A stretch of 64,000 nucleotides of DNA from Methanomassiliicoccaceae archaeon UBA370 (GCA_002505345.1 DAUY01000011.1:41981-105980); one strand, 5' to 3'; positions 8,846-18,711 are shown, counted from the first letter of the stretch. The notes: generated by a model not told the origin, from the letters alone. Translations and numbers: made by a program.

Positions 8846-10069
8846 TCATGTGGCATATTCCGCGTTGATGCGCACGTAGTCGTAGGTCAGGTCGCATCCC
8901 CAGCCCACGGCCGTCTCGTCGCCCGCGGCAAGATCTACGATTATCGTCACCTCTTTGTTGTCCATGGCCATGCGGACCACCTCTACCGAACGTTCCTCCT
9001 GGAACACCGGCGCCCCTCCGTCGAGTATCGGGACCTCCATGTCCCCGCCCTTTATGGTCAGGCGCATCTCCTCGAGGTTGAACTCGGCCCCGCTGTTGCC
9101 TATGGCCATCATTATACGCCCGTAGTTGGGGTCCGATCCGAATATCGCCGATTTCACAAGAGGCGAATTGATCACTGTCCTCACGACCGTGCGCGCTTCA
9201 TCCTTGGTCTTGGCACCGGAGACATCCACCTCTATCAGCTTTGTCGCCCCCTCTCCGTCGATCGCTATCGCTTTGGCTATCTTCGTCATGAGATATGAGA
9301 GAGCGTCGACGAACTCCGGGTCTTCGTCTGCTACGCCGCTTTTGGACATGCCGTTGGCCATGAGTATGCTCGTATCGTTCGTCGACTGGTCGCCGTCCAC
9401 GGAGACCATGTTCATCGTGTCGTCCAGTATCTCCTGCCATTTCTTGGCGAACGCAGGAGAAAGCTTGGCATCGGTCGTTATGATGGAAAGTGTGGTACCG
9501 TGGAGGACACGCAGATGGGGGGCGATCATCCCGCTTCCCTTCGCCAGCGCGGCTATGTACACCAGCGTCCCGTCTCCAAGACGGACGCTGACAGCGAACT
9601 CTTTCTTCATGGTGTCGGTGGTCATTATCGCCTCGGCCATCTTCGCATCGGCCTCCCTTCCGGAGTCGAGCTCCTTGGCGGCGCGGCTGATCCCGTAGCG
9701 GACCTTGTGCATGTCCATGAAGCGCCCGATCAGCCCCGTAGACATTATCCCGACCTGCTCCGGTTTGAGGCCGAGCTCGGCCGCGGCGGCGGACTGCATC
9801 GCCATGGCGTCCTCTATGCCGCGGCGCCCTGTCAGCGCGTTCGCGTTCCCGCTGTTTATGACGACTGCGGACAGCAAAGGCGAGCTCTGCTTCATCATGA
9901 CCTGCACCGGTGCGGCCTTGACGTTGTTGCTCGTATATCCGACGAAAGCGTTCGCCGGGACTTCCGAGTAAACCATTCCCAGGTCCAGAGAGCGGTACTT
10001 GACCCCGCTGTGCACTCCGGTGGCCTTGAATCCTACGGGGGTAGTAACCCCTCCATCTATAGTGTTCAT
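8846..10069 (-). CDS. argJ: glutamate N-acetyltransferase / ornithine acetyltransferase ArgJ
   Basis: 407 residues. The autoproteolysis site is visible as TTDT (within AIMTTDTMKK, near residue 190), where the precursor splits into alpha and beta chains with Thr as the new N-terminal nucleophile. NSGNANALTG and DGDQSTNDT motifs are present. It transfers acetyl from acetylornithine to glutamate, giving a cyclic arginine pathway. No argA or argE is seen here. It starts 4 bases after argC. Confidence 0.94.
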   Translation of the reverse strand: MNTIDGGVTTPVGFKATGVHSGVKYRSLDLGMVYSEVPANAFVGYTSNNVKAAPVQVMMKQSSPLLSAVVINSGNANALTGRRGIEDAMAMQSAAAAELGLKPEQVGIMSTGLIGRFMDMHKVRYGISRAAKELDSGREADAKMAEAIMTTDTMKKEFAVSVRLGDGTLVYIAALAKGSGMIAPHLRVLHGTTLSIITTDAKLSPAFAKKWQEILDDTMNMVSVDGDQSTNDTSILMANGMSKSGVADEDPEFVDALSYLMTKIAKAIAIDGEGATKLIEVDVSGAKTKDEARTVVRTVINSPLVKSAIFGSDPNYGRIMMAIGNSGAEFNLEEMRLTIKGGDMEVPILDGGAPVFQEERSVEVVRMAMDNKEVTIIVDLAAGDETAVGWGCDLTYDYVRINAEYAT

Positions 10070-10073
10070 CTAT

Positions 10074-11090
10074 TCACACTCCGAGTCCGGGCGCTTTCAG
10101 CCCTTCTTTCTCTTCGAGCCCGAGCATCAGGTTCATGCATTGAACCGCCTGCCCCGAAGCTCCTTTAACAAGGTTGTCCAGCACCCCGAACGCAACGGCG
10201 CTTCCGCCGTCTGCGTGGGAGGCTACCTGCGCGTGGTTGGAGGCCACGACCGCCCTTATGGAGGGTTCTTTGACATAATCGACAAAGAACTCTCCTTCGT
10301 ACGCTTTGCGGTAGATACTGTCGAGCTTCTCCTGGTCTGCCTCCTCCGATAGGCGGATGTAGCAGGCGGAGATTATACCGCGGACTATTGGAACAAGATG
10401 CGGTACGAACAGCACGTCGGTCTCCTTCCCGGAGATGTCGCCCACGACCGTCTCTATCTCAGGGGTGTGTCGGTGCATTCCTACGCTGTAAGGTATCACT
10501 GACTCGCCGCATGTCGGGTGGTGCAGACGGGAGGAAGGATTCATCCCGGCTCCCGAAGTGCCGCTCTTACCATCGACGAAGACCGTGCCCTCGACCAGAC
10601 CGCTACGCATGAGGGGCGCCAGCGGAAGTATCGCCGAAGTCGCGTAGCACCCCGGGTTGGCGACCAGGTCTGCCTTTGATATGCTGTCGCGGTAGAATTC
10701 GGGAAGCCCGTAAACGGCCTTCTCCAGATTATCCGGGTCCGTGTGCTGGTGGCCGTACCACTTCTCATAGAGGGGTATGTCGTGGAGCCTGTAGTCTCCA
10801 GAAAGGTCGATCGCCTTGATGCCGCGCTCGATGAGCCCGGGGACGACCTTCATTGCCGCCCCGTGGGGAGTCGCTACGAACACCAGGTCCAAGTCGGCCG
10901 ATTCGGGAATGGATTCCGTGAATTCGATGTCCGTGTACCCTTTGAGGTTAGGCTGCAGGCTGCTTACCTTCTGTCCCGCATTCTGGCGGGAGGTCATCGC
11001 AACGATCTTGACGTCGGGGTGCAGCGAAAGTATGCGCGCGAGCTCTCCTCCCGTGTATCCCGTTCCCCCGATTATACCTATGTTTTTCAC
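10074..11090 (-). CDS. argC: N-acetyl-gamma-glutamyl-phosphate reductase ArgC
   Basis: 338 residues. The N-terminal Rossmann fold has GGTGYTGGEL, and the catalytic Cys is in NPGCYATSAIL near residue 145. SGAGM and HRHTPEIE mark the ArgC catalytic domain. It reduces N-acetylglutamyl phosphate with NADPH. It is the first gene of the minus-strand arginine operon. Translation starts at a GTG (11090) preceded by GGGG. An ATG three bases upstream is out of frame. Confidence 0.93.
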   Translation of the reverse strand: MKNIGIIGGTGYTGGELARILSLHPDVKIVAMTSRQNAGQKVSSLQPNLKGYTDIEFTESIPESADLDLVFVATPHGAAMKVVPGLIERGIKAIDLSGDYRLHDIPLYEKWYGHQHTDPDNLEKAVYGLPEFYRDSISKADLVANPGCYATSAILPLAPLMRSGLVEGTVFVDGKSGTSGAGMNPSSRLHHPTCGESVIPYSVGMHRHTPEIETVVGDISGKETDVLFVPHLVPIVRGIISACYIRLSEEADQEKLDSIYRKAYEGEFFVDYVKEPSIRAVVASNHAQVASHADGGSAVAFGVLDNLVKGASGQAVQCMNLMLGLEEKEGLKAPGLGV

Positions 11091-11363
11091 ATCTATCCCC
11101 GTGATCCTATATGGTGTCTGAGCATTGTTATACTGTTAAAAAAGATATTGTTCGATTTCAGACACAAGCTGTATATACCGTATCTATGGTGACAATTTGG
11201 CTCTAACGGAACGTTTCGGTTTGGGATGCTGGATTCGAGCGGTACATTCGAACGACATCTTTGCCTAAAGCCGCGCAGGGCCCTAAAATATGCGGGCCGG
11301 GCGCCAGACCGCGTCCCTACCACAACAATATAAACAAAAAAGGCAATCGAGCGGGAAGATAAC
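11091..11363. promoter_or_regulatory. divergent argC / argG promoter region
   Basis: 273 bases between the divergent arginine operons. A TATA-like AATATAAAC at 11327-11335 sits about 33 bases before the argG ATG. On the minus strand an AT-rich TATA-like stretch around 11126-11147 lies about 40 bases before the argC GTG. A shared arginine regulator could act here, but no clear palindromic operator common to both sides was found. Confidence 0.5.
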
Positions 11364-12608
11364 ATGACAAACAAAGAATGCTCCGACAAAGGCGGTAGGA
11401 AGGGCAGAGACAAGGTCGTCCTTGCATACTCCGGAGGCCTGGACACGTCAGTGGCCATACGCTGGATCCAAGAGGAATACGACCTGGACGTCATCGCTGT
11501 ATCGATCGACGTGGGGCAGCCTCCGAGCCAGGACGACATCATCGCTCGCGCGCTGAGGAACGGAGCCCTCAAGGCCGAGCTCATAGACGCCAAGGACGAA
11601 TTCATAAACGAATATGCCTGGGCGGTATTGAAATCCAACGCGATGTACCAGGGCGTCTACCCTCTGAGCACCGCCGTAGCAAGGCCCCTGATGGTCAAAA
11701 AGCTGGTGGAAGTGGCCAACAGAGAGGGGGCCAAATATATAGCTCACGGATGCACCGGAAAAGGCAACGACCAGGTCAGGTTCGACGTCGGCATCGTTTC
11801 GCTGAACCCGGACCTGAAGATCATAGCCCCCATGAGGGACCACCCGACCACCAGGGAACAGGAGATCGAGTATGCCAGGGAGAAAGGCATCGAGATAATC
11901 GTGAAGAAGGAAAGCCCCTACTCCCGCGACGAGAACCTTTGGGGCTCCTCTTGCGAATGCGGCGCCCTGGAAGACCCCTGGGCAGAGCCTCCTGCCGGCG
12001 TCTGGCAGAACACAGCCGACCCGGAGAAGGCACCGGAAACCCCAGAATATGTCGAGATAGAGTTCGAGAAGGGAGTCCCGGTCGCACTGAACGGAAAAAA
12101 GATGAAGGGCGTGGAACTGGTGGAGGCTCTGGACAAGATCGCCGGCAGGAACGGCGTCGGAAGGATCGACCACGTGGAAGACAGGCTCATCGGAATCAAA
12201 AGCAGGGAGACCTATGAGTGCCCTGCCGCCGTTACCCTGATCACCGCCCACCGCTCGCTGGAAGGGCTTACCCTGCCCAGGGACACGATCGAGTTCAAGC
12301 GCACACTGGAACAGAAGATGTGCCAGATAATATACGACGGACTTTGGTTCGACACTCTCCGCGGAGCGGTCATGGCGTTCATAGACAAGACCCAGGAGAC
12401 CGTCTGCGGCACTGTGAGGATGAAGCTTTACAAGGGAAGCTGCACCGTCGTCGGAAGGAAATCAGACAACTCGCTTTACGACGTGGGTCTTTCCACGTAC
12501 GCCGAGGGGGACACCTTCGACCACAGGTCGGCGGTCGGCTTCATCTACTGCTGGGGCCTCCCTGGAAGGACTTCGGCCGGAGTGCGCAGGAAGAACTCGA
12601 AGAAGTGA
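11364..12608 (+). CDS. argG: argininosuccinate synthase ArgG
   Basis: 414-residue ATP pyrophosphatase-family enzyme joining citrulline and aspartate. The PP-loop is AYSGGLDTSV (residues 22-31). HGCTGKGNDQVRF and the citrulline/aspartate-binding SPYSRDENLWG segment are present. It is the first gene of a plus-strand argGH pair. A TATA-like element about 33 bases upstream of the ATG suggests a very short leader. Length is normal. Confidence 0.95.
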   Translation: MTNKECSDKGGRKGRDKVVLAYSGGLDTSVAIRWIQEEYDLDVIAVSIDVGQPPSQDDIIARALRNGALKAELIDAKDEFINEYAWAVLKSNAMYQGVYPLSTAVARPLMVKKLVEVANREGAKYIAHGCTGKGNDQVRFDVGIVSLNPDLKIIAPMRDHPTTREQEIEYAREKGIEIIVKKESPYSRDENLWGSSCECGALEDPWAEPPAGVWQNTADPEKAPETPEYVEIEFEKGVPVALNGKKMKGVELVEALDKIAGRNGVGRIDHVEDRLIGIKSRETYECPAAVTLITAHRSLEGLTLPRDTIEFKRTLEQKMCQIIYDGLWFDTLRGAVMAFIDKTQETVCGTVRMKLYKGSCTVVGRKSDNSLYDVGLSTYAEGDTFDHRSAVGFIYCWGLPGRTSAGVRRKNSKK

Positions 12609-12613
12609 GAGAC

Positions 12614-14059
12614 ATGACACAGCAGGCTCTATGGTCCGGCCGTTTCGAATCGGAAATGGATGATTCCACACTGAAGTTCACATCGTCGCTGGAAGTGGAC
12701 GCGGCGTTGGGATATTACGACGTCATGGGGTCTCTGGCTCATGTAAAAATGCTAAAAAAATGCAACATCATCCCGAAGGGCGACGCGGATGCTATCGCGG
12801 CAGGCCTCAAGAAGATAGCGGAAGAGATGGAGAGCGGAGAGTTCGAGATAGACGATTCCCTGGAAGACATACACACCTGCGTAGAGTTCAGGCTCACGGA
12901 GATCGTGGGCCCGGGCGGGGGGAAGCTCCACACGGGGAGGAGCCGCAACGACCAGGTCTCCACAGACTTCAGGATGTTCCTCAGGGATGCTGTGCTTGAG
13001 ATCGTCGAGAAGATCGAGAGGCTCCGCATGGGTCTGATCGAGGTGGCAGAGAACAATACAGAGTCCATAATGCCAGGATTCACCCATATGCAGCACGCTC
13101 AACCTGTTACATTGGCACATCATCTCATGGCTTATGTGTTCAAGTTCGGGCGCGACTCCGAAAGACTTATCGAAAGCTACGAAAGGATCAACGAGTGCCC
13201 GCTGGGCTCCGCCGCGTTGGCCGGTACCACCTTCCCCATAGACCGGAAGATGACAGCCGAGTCCCTGGGATTCAAAAAGCCGACAGAGAACTCCATGGAC
13301 TCCGTCAGCGACAGGGACTTCGCAGCCGAGATAGTATTCTGCTCCGCATTGCTGGCGGACCACCTGTCCTCGCTCTCCGAAGAGCTGGTCCTCTGGTCGT
13401 CCCAGGAGTTCGGATTCATCGAGATGGACGACCGCTACTCCACAGGCTCCTCCATCATGCCCCAGAAGAAGAACCCGGACATCGCCGAGCTCATCAGGGG
13501 ACGTTCCGGGTCAGCGGTAGGGCACCTGGTTTCCGTACTTACGATGCTGAAGGGGCTTCCTCTCACGTACAACAGGGATATGCAGGAGGACAAGAGGCCG
13601 GTCATCGACTCCCTGCAGTCCGCAGCCGACTGCGTGGACATGATGTACAAGATGGTCACCACCATGAAGGTGGACACGAAGAGGATGGAAGAGGCCGTGG
13701 GAAAGGGCCAGATAAACGCAACCGACCTCGCCGACTACCTTGTGACCAAAGGCGTTCCTTTCAGGGAGGCCCACGGGATAGTGGGGGCCGCGGTCAGGCA
13801 CTGCATCTCCGAGGGGCTCAGGCTCGAGGGGGTCCCGTTGGCAGACCTCAAGAAGTTCAGCGACAGGATAGGGGAAGACGTCTATGACGTGATATCGATC
13901 AGGCGGTGCGTCGAACGCAGGAGCTCTTACGGGGGAACCTCTCCCTCGTCCGTCGCCGTGCAGATAGAGAAAGCCAGGTCGTCTGTCGAAGACAGGATGA
14001 ACTTCGTTACGTGCGAATCGCAGGTTTACGAGAAATGCTGGAGCAGGCTCCTGGGATGA
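12614..14059 (+). CDS. argH: argininosuccinate lyase ArgH
   Basis: 481-residue member of the fumarase/aspartase superfamily. Signatures are HTGRSRNDQV, the PGFTHMQHAQP region and the mobile loop GSSIMPQKKNPD carrying the catalytic serine. It releases fumarate from argininosuccinate to give arginine. The ATG at 12614, 5 bases after the argG stop, is chosen over the longer open frame that extends back inside argG. It converges with the next gene with no gap. Confidence 0.95.
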   Translation: MTQQALWSGRFESEMDDSTLKFTSSLEVDAALGYYDVMGSLAHVKMLKKCNIIPKGDADAIAAGLKKIAEEMESGEFEIDDSLEDIHTCVEFRLTEIVGPGGGKLHTGRSRNDQVSTDFRMFLRDAVLEIVEKIERLRMGLIEVAENNTESIMPGFTHMQHAQPVTLAHHLMAYVFKFGRDSERLIESYERINECPLGSAALAGTTFPIDRKMTAESLGFKKPTENSMDSVSDRDFAAEIVFCSALLADHLSSLSEELVLWSSQEFGFIEMDDRYSTGSSIMPQKKNPDIAELIRGRSGSAVGHLVSVLTMLKGLPLTYNRDMQEDKRPVIDSLQSAADCVDMMYKMVTTMKVDTKRMEEAVGKGQINATDLADYLVTKGVPFREAHGIVGAAVRHCISEGLRLEGVPLADLKKFSDRIGEDVYDVISIRRCVERRSSYGGTSPSSVAVQIEKARSSVEDRMNFVTCESQVYEKCWSRLLG

Positions 14060-14425
14060 TCACTCGAACTCTATGCGGTCGTTCTTCTTGACGTCGAACT
14101 TAACGCCGGCGGAAGACAGCATCTCCGATACCCTGTCCGAAATCGAGGCCAAGTCTGTGGCCTTGCTGTAACTTTTCAGATAGAACTCTTTGCTGCCGAT
14201 GGGGAACACGAGCCTGACCTTTCCTTTCCGGTTGTAACCCTCAGGCTTCCTGTTGTTCTTGAGGTCTGAAGTGTTCTCTTCGATGTACATCTGCATTATC
14301 TCCTCCTCTTCCGGTATCTGGCCTATCTCCTCGAGCAACATTCCGAGGATGTCCGGGAACACGGGTGCGAGGTCCTTGTAATCGGATTTTCCTTTGAGGA
14401 CAAAATGCGTGCTGTAGACTTTCAC
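14060..14425 (-). CDS. conserved hypothetical protein
   Basis: 121 residues, soluble, mixed alpha/beta, rich in Lys and Glu, no Cys motif, no membrane segment and no recognised family. The C-terminus has a repeated basic/acidic pattern with predicted strands. Its stop abuts the argH stop, and its start faces thiDN with about 94 bases between. Codon use matches the neighbours, which supports it being real. Confidence 0.6.
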   Translation of the reverse strand: MKVYSTHFVLKGKSDYKDLAPVFPDILGMLLEEIGQIPEEEEIMQMYIEENTSDLKNNRKPEGYNRKGKVRLVFPIGSKEFYLKSYSKATDLASISDRVSEMLSSAGVKFDVKKNDRIEFE

Positions 14426-14487
14426 GCCACCTAATCCTGGTCGGTTTATTAATCACTTTTGACGCTCTCCTAAAAAGGAATTCGCAT

Positions 14488-14500
14488 TTCTTTAATACAC
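14488..14500 (+). promoter_or_regulatory. thiDN TATA-like element
   Basis: A CTTTAATAC-type AT-rich box about 27-30 bases before the GTG at 14520, with no ribosome-binding site between. This spacing predicts a leaderless thiDN mRNA starting at or beside GTG. No TPP riboswitch motif was found upstream. Confidence 0.45.
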
Positions 14501-14519
14501 CGTAAACATATCCAGCAGC

Positions 14520-15809
14520 GTGAAGGTTGCTTTGACGATCGCGGGCTCCGACTCTGTCGGCGGAGCGGGCATCCAGGCCGACGTAAAGGCCATGGGCTCG
14601 TTGGATGTGCATGCAGTATGCGTCGTCACGGCAGTAACCGCCCAGAACACCTGCGAGGTAGCAGAGATATTTCCCGTCCCGGAGGAAATCGTTGAGGCTC
14701 AGTTCCGTTCCGTCGTCAGAGACTGCAAGATCAGCGCCGTGAAGACGGGCATGCTCTACAGCGCTGAGACGGCAAAGCTTGTAGCGGAGCTTCTGGAGGA
14801 ACATGAGGTCCCGCTGATAATCGATCCCGTGCTTACAGCCGGGGTGGGAGGATCTCTCGCCGAGAACGGGCTCGCCGAATCCATACGCAAAAATCTCATG
14901 CCGCTTTGCGAGCTCATCACGCCCAACAAATACGAAGCAGAAACGCTCTCCGGCATAGTGATCAACAACGAATACGACGCAACCCTGGCCTGCGAGCTCA
15001 TAGGGAAAGAGGGATCTTCGGTCTACCTCAAAGGGGGGCATATGGACACCAAGAAGGTCGTGGACTACCTATATCTCAATTCTCAGATCAAGAAATTCGA
15101 ATACCCGCGTCTTAACAAATCCGGCCACGGCAGCGGATGCACGCTTTCTTCGTTCATCACGGCCAACTGCGCCAAGGGGATGAATATCGCATCTTCGGTC
15201 ATGAAGTCCCGGGAGCTCATACAGAAATCCATAGAGACCCAATACGCGATAGGAAAGGGCGACGACGTGGTCAACCCCATTGTTAGAATCGATGCGGGCC
15301 TACCCTCAAGAGAAGTGGTCGACGAGCTGGAGGCCGTCGCCTCCAGGATCCTGGAGGTCCTGCCTTCCGATTTAGTGCCCAAGGACGGGATAAACATAGC
15401 CTACACCGCACCGGGTGCGGATGAACCGGGCGATGTGGCCGCAATAATGGGACGTATCACCTTATCGAACGGTAAGCTCAAGAAAAACGGCCCCGTCAAA
15501 TTCGGAACGGCCGAGCAGCTTGGGTACATACTGCTGAGCATGATAAAATTCGACCCGGAAACAAGGTCCGCCATGAACCTGAAATACAGCAGCGACACGG
15601 CTGACATCATGGAGGAGCTGGGTTTCACTGTGGGCAAGTTCGACCGCAGGTCGAACAAGTCCGTCGACTCGCTTGTGGGCGACGTTGTGAAAAAGGCAGG
15701 GAAGGTCCCCGATGCGATAATCGACACCGACGCGAAAAAGGAACGCCTGATCAGGGTGTTCGGAAAAAGTCCAAGAGACGTTATCGGCAAGGTCGAATCA
15801 ATCTTCTGA
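14520..15809 (+). CDS. thiDN: bifunctional HMP/HMP-P kinase and thiamine-phosphate synthase ThiD-ThiN
   Basis: 429-residue fusion. Residues 1 to about 255 are a ribokinase-fold ThiD (TIAGSDSVGGAGIQAD at the N-terminus, KTGML, and GHGSGCTLSSF anion hole with catalytic Asp-equivalent region). Residues from about 265 are the archaeal ThiN domain (INIAYTAPGADEPGDVAAI...), which couples HMP-PP to thiazole phosphate. ThiN is the archaeal alternative to ThiE, yet two ThiE homologs occur 4-8 kb downstream. The start is GTG and likely leaderless. Confidence 0.9.
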   Translation: MKVALTIAGSDSVGGAGIQADVKAMGSLDVHAVCVVTAVTAQNTCEVAEIFPVPEEIVEAQFRSVVRDCKISAVKTGMLYSAETAKLVAELLEEHEVPLIIDPVLTAGVGGSLAENGLAESIRKNLMPLCELITPNKYEAETLSGIVINNEYDATLACELIGKEGSSVYLKGGHMDTKKVVDYLYLNSQIKKFEYPRLNKSGHGSGCTLSSFITANCAKGMNIASSVMKSRELIQKSIETQYAIGKGDDVVNPIVRIDAGLPSREVVDELEAVASRILEVLPSDLVPKDGINIAYTAPGADEPGDVAAIMGRITLSNGKLKKNGPVKFGTAEQLGYILLSMIKFDPETRSAMNLKYSSDTADIMEELGFTVGKFDRRSNKSVDSLVGDVVKKAGKVPDAIIDTDAKKERLIRVFGKSPRDVIGKVESIF

Positions 15810-15840
15810 GACCGTTTTTAAGAGGTTTATGACTCTTAAG
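15810..15840. terminator. putative bidirectional terminator between thiDN and the FKBP gene
   Basis: A TTAAGAG/CTCTTAA 7-bp inverted repeat (15818-15824 and 15833-15839) with a T5 run at its left edge lies in the 26-base convergent gap and overlaps the stop of the minus-strand gene. Confidence 0.35.
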
Positions 15841-16723
15841 AGATCGACTTTATCTTGATGACGAAGTAAAGTGTCTCCCCTGCCGAAGGGTCGGTAGTTA
15901 TCGTGAAGACGGACCCGTCATCGCTCTGAACGTAGAACTTCTCGGACCCCAGGTCGACCCATACCGTCTTGTAAGGCTGGCCGTCGATCCCTTCGATGAC
16001 GATGTCGCATACGATGTTTTCACCGACGGCTGTAACATTGAGCTTCGCAGTTCCGTAGTCGTTAAGCTCGTTGGATGCGAGTTCATATGTCTCGCCAGAT
16101 ACGGGCCTGTTGGTTATGCTCACCGCGTTCCTGTCGTCGGAATAGACGGCAGTGGCCTCCCATCCGTAGATCGTAGTGAACTCCACGATGGTGCCGGACT
16201 CGACGGTTAAGTCGTAAAGGTCAGTGAACATGTCCTGAGACATGTACTGCACGGCGGCCACCGTAAACTGTTCGCCCCTTGTCGTGCTCTTCGAAGCGTA
16301 TCCGCTCTCAGAAGGTATGGTCACCTTGACGGTGTCTCCCACCTTGTGGCCGATCAGGGCATTCTCGAACATGGAGAGGGCCCCGCCGCTCCCGGGGGTC
16401 ACCGTATAAGCGGAGAACGTGGTCTTGCTGAAGTCGCCTTTGATCGGATAGTTCTCGGAATGGGACTTCACATTGGTGTCGAATATCAACGCCCCTTCTT
16501 CGTCGTAGTAGGCGTAAAGGGACCCGGTGTAGTCCACGGTGACCGTGGAGCCGGGCTCCACCGTTGCCTTGTCGGAGCCCGAGATGTAATTGTCGTTGAC
16601 GAACACGCCGATCACGGCGACTGCCGCCAGAAGGAAAATGACTGCGCTTATGGCCATTATCGGCTCTATTTCCCTCTTCATTTTCTGCTCCGATGACATG
16701 TCGGAGTGACGAATGGAACTCAT
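15836..16723 (-). CDS. membrane-anchored FKBP-type peptidyl-prolyl isomerase-like protein
   Basis: 295 residues. A basic N-terminus precedes a single transmembrane helix (about residues 22-44), which puts the rest outside the cell. Residues about 57-150 resemble an FKBP fold with a SlyD-like inserted flap (VTVDYTGS..., FDTN, ALIGHKVGDTVKVTIPSESGY). The C-terminal 130 residues form a beta-rich domain also seen after archaeal FKBPs. Likely role: folding of exported proteins. The aromatic active-site residues are only partly conserved, so activity is uncertain. The second Met (residue 9) could also be the start. Confidence 0.72.
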   Translation of the reverse strand: MSSIRHSDMSSEQKMKREIEPIMAISAVIFLLAAVAVIGVFVNDNYISGSDKATVEPGSTVTVDYTGSLYAYYDEEGALIFDTNVKSHSENYPIKGDFSKTTFSAYTVTPGSGGALSMFENALIGHKVGDTVKVTIPSESGYASKSTTRGEQFTVAAVQYMSQDMFTDLYDLTVESGTIVEFTTIYGWEATAVYSDDRNAVSITNRPVSGETYELASNELNDYGTAKLNVTAVGENIVCDIVIEGIDGQPYKTVWVDLGSEKFYVQSDDGSVFTITTDPSAGETLYFVIKIKSIS

Positions 16724-16835
16724 TTATTAAAGGTAGCGTAGGCGCGCGCTCAAACGTTTTTAATACATCCCCCCTCATCCACAGACACGGGCGCCGCCCT
16801 TTCTGTGGGGACGGGGCCGATAAGGACATGGTCTC

Positions 16836-18674
16836 ATGAGAGCACTGTATATTCACGCGGACTCGATGGAGTTCGAAGCTAAGGAGAAGACCAAGGTCGC
16901 CGAGGAGATACCCGACAACCTTCACAACGGCAGGATGGAAGAGGTACTCGTTGCGTTCATAACCGTAGAGAGCAGCGACGAGGACGCCCTTCAGGACGTG
17001 GCCGCTGAGGCCTCGAAGGACATCCTCGCCACCAAGGAGAAGGTCGGAGCAGAGCGCATCATGCTCTATCCGTACGCCCACCTGAGCAAAGACCTGGCAA
17101 AGCCCAAGGCCAGCATCCAGCTTCTTGACATGGTCGAGAAGATGGTCGCCGCCGACGGGACCGAGGTTGTCAGGGCGCCGTTCGGATGGTACAAATCCTT
17201 CGACGTCAAATGCAAAGGCCACCCGCTGTCGGAGCTCTCCAGGGACTTCACCGGGAAGGCCGCAAAGAAATCCGCTCCCAAGGGAAAGGACGCATACTTC
17301 GTGCTCACCCCCGATGGAGAGGAGGTCCGCATCGAGGATTACAAATCGACATCCGAATGCATGAGGTACATGATAGACAAGGAGGCCCTCGGAAAAGAGG
17401 CGCCCGCGGTCAAGGAGCCCGACTACCTCAGGCTCTGCAAGAAGTTCGGGATACAGTGGGAGTCCATGTCCGATGCGGGCCACATGTGCCTTGCGCCACA
17501 CGGCGCGATGATGTTCGACCTGATCTCCGACTATGCGACCCAGATCGTGAACGGTTCCGGATTCAGCGTCTACAACGTCAAAGGTACCAACATGTTCTCC
17601 CTGGACGAACCGGCCGTGAAAGAGCATGCCGACCTGTTCGGCGACAGACTTTACACCGTCGACACCGGGAAGAAGAAATTCGTCCTCAGATACGCCGCCT
17701 GCCACCAGCAGTTCGCGATGATCCGTAACTGGAACATCAGCTACAGGAACATGCCCTTCGGGGCCTTCGAAGTGGCCGACTCATACAGGATGGAGCAATC
17801 GGGGGAGACCATGCTTTGCTTCAGGACCAGAAGGCTCAACATGCCCGACTTCCACGTCATGTGCAGGACGGTCCCGGAAGCTCAGGACAGCTTCCGTTTC
17901 CTGGACGGCAAGATATACGACGAGATAGAGGCGATCGGGAGGGAGTACGAGATGCTCGTCAACTTCTCTTCCATGCAGGCCTACAGGAACAACAAGGACC
18001 TCATCCTCAAGCTGTGCAACGACCACGGCAGGGACGCCCTGATACACATCTACCCCGAGGGAATAAACTACTACTGGACCGTGAACATCGAATACCACAT
18101 GCTGGACCAGATGAAGAGGCCCAGAGAGATCGGTACCGTCCAGATCGACGTAGGCAACGCTCAGAGGTTCGGGATCACGTACTCGGACGAGAACGGAGAG
18201 AAGCAATATCCCGTGATACTCCACTGCGCCGTCATAGGCTCGATAGAGAGATGGATGTACACCCTGCTGGACACCGCCGTCGCCCTGGAGAAGACCGGCA
18301 TCCCGGGATATCTCCCGGTATGGATCGCCCCCGAGCAGGTGAGGCTCATGGCGAAGAACGAGGAATGCGTCGCAGAGACCCTGAAGGCGGCCGAGGCCAT
18401 CCGCTCCGCCGGCATACGCGTCTCCGTGGACGATACCGACGCAACGGTCGGAAAGAAGGTCCGCCTTTCCAAGCAGGACTGGTGCTCCTATGCCGCGGTG
18501 ATCGGAGAGAAAGAGATCGAGTCCGGGCAGTTGAAGGTTTACGTGAGGTCGGAGAACAGGGACGTCGACATGACGACCGAAGAGCTGGTCTCCCGCATAA
18601 AGGCCGAGACCGCCGGAATGCCCGTCCGCGACATGTACATGCCGTCGGAGCTCAGCAAGCGCTGCGGATTCTAA
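16836..18674 (+). CDS. thrS: threonyl-tRNA synthetase, archaeal type
   Basis: 612 residues. The N-terminal ~140 residues (MRALYIHADSMEFE...) are the archaeal D-aminoacyl-tRNA deacylase-like editing domain that removes Ser from tRNA-Thr. Then come the class II catalytic core (motif 2 region IRNWNISYRNMPFGAFE) and a C-terminal anticodon-binding domain. It charges tRNA-Thr. It is monocistronic, with a TATA-like TTTTTAATACAT some 70 bases upstream and a strong hairpin terminator just after the stop. Confidence 0.95.
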   Translation: MRALYIHADSMEFEAKEKTKVAEEIPDNLHNGRMEEVLVAFITVESSDEDALQDVAAEASKDILATKEKVGAERIMLYPYAHLSKDLAKPKASIQLLDMVEKMVAADGTEVVRAPFGWYKSFDVKCKGHPLSELSRDFTGKAAKKSAPKGKDAYFVLTPDGEEVRIEDYKSTSECMRYMIDKEALGKEAPAVKEPDYLRLCKKFGIQWESMSDAGHMCLAPHGAMMFDLISDYATQIVNGSGFSVYNVKGTNMFSLDEPAVKEHADLFGDRLYTVDTGKKKFVLRYAACHQQFAMIRNWNISYRNMPFGAFEVADSYRMEQSGETMLCFRTRRLNMPDFHVMCRTVPEAQDSFRFLDGKIYDEIEAIGREYEMLVNFSSMQAYRNNKDLILKLCNDHGRDALIHIYPEGINYYWTVNIEYHMLDQMKRPREIGTVQIDVGNAQRFGITYSDENGEKQYPVILHCAVIGSIERWMYTLLDTAVALEKTGIPGYLPVWIAPEQVRLMAKNEECVAETLKAAEAIRSAGIRVSVDDTDATVGKKVRLSKQDWCSYAAVIGEKEIESGQLKVYVRSENRDVDMTTEELVSRIKAETAGMPVRDMYMPSELSKRCGF

Positions 18675-18679
18675 ACCAT

Positions 18680-18711
18680 GAAGCGGGCACTGCCCGCTTC
18701 GACTCTTTTTT
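18680..18711 (+). terminator. intrinsic-type terminator after thrS
   Basis: A perfect 9-bp stem (GAAGCGGGC at 18680-18688, GCCCGCTTC at 18692-18700) with a 3-nt loop is followed after 4 bases by six Ts. It lies 6 bases after the thrS stop and separates it from the thi operon. Confidence 0.75.

Noticed and set aside
11093..11125. Short ORF with Arg codons before argC (MLRHHIGSRG)
   Set aside because: The likely transcript start lies downstream of its ATG, there is no ribosome site, and only two Arg codons occur.
16308..17705. Long minus-strand frame across the FKBP and thrS genes
   Set aside because: It crosses two clear genes in other frames, and its C-terminal part is a frame shadow of the FKBP gene.
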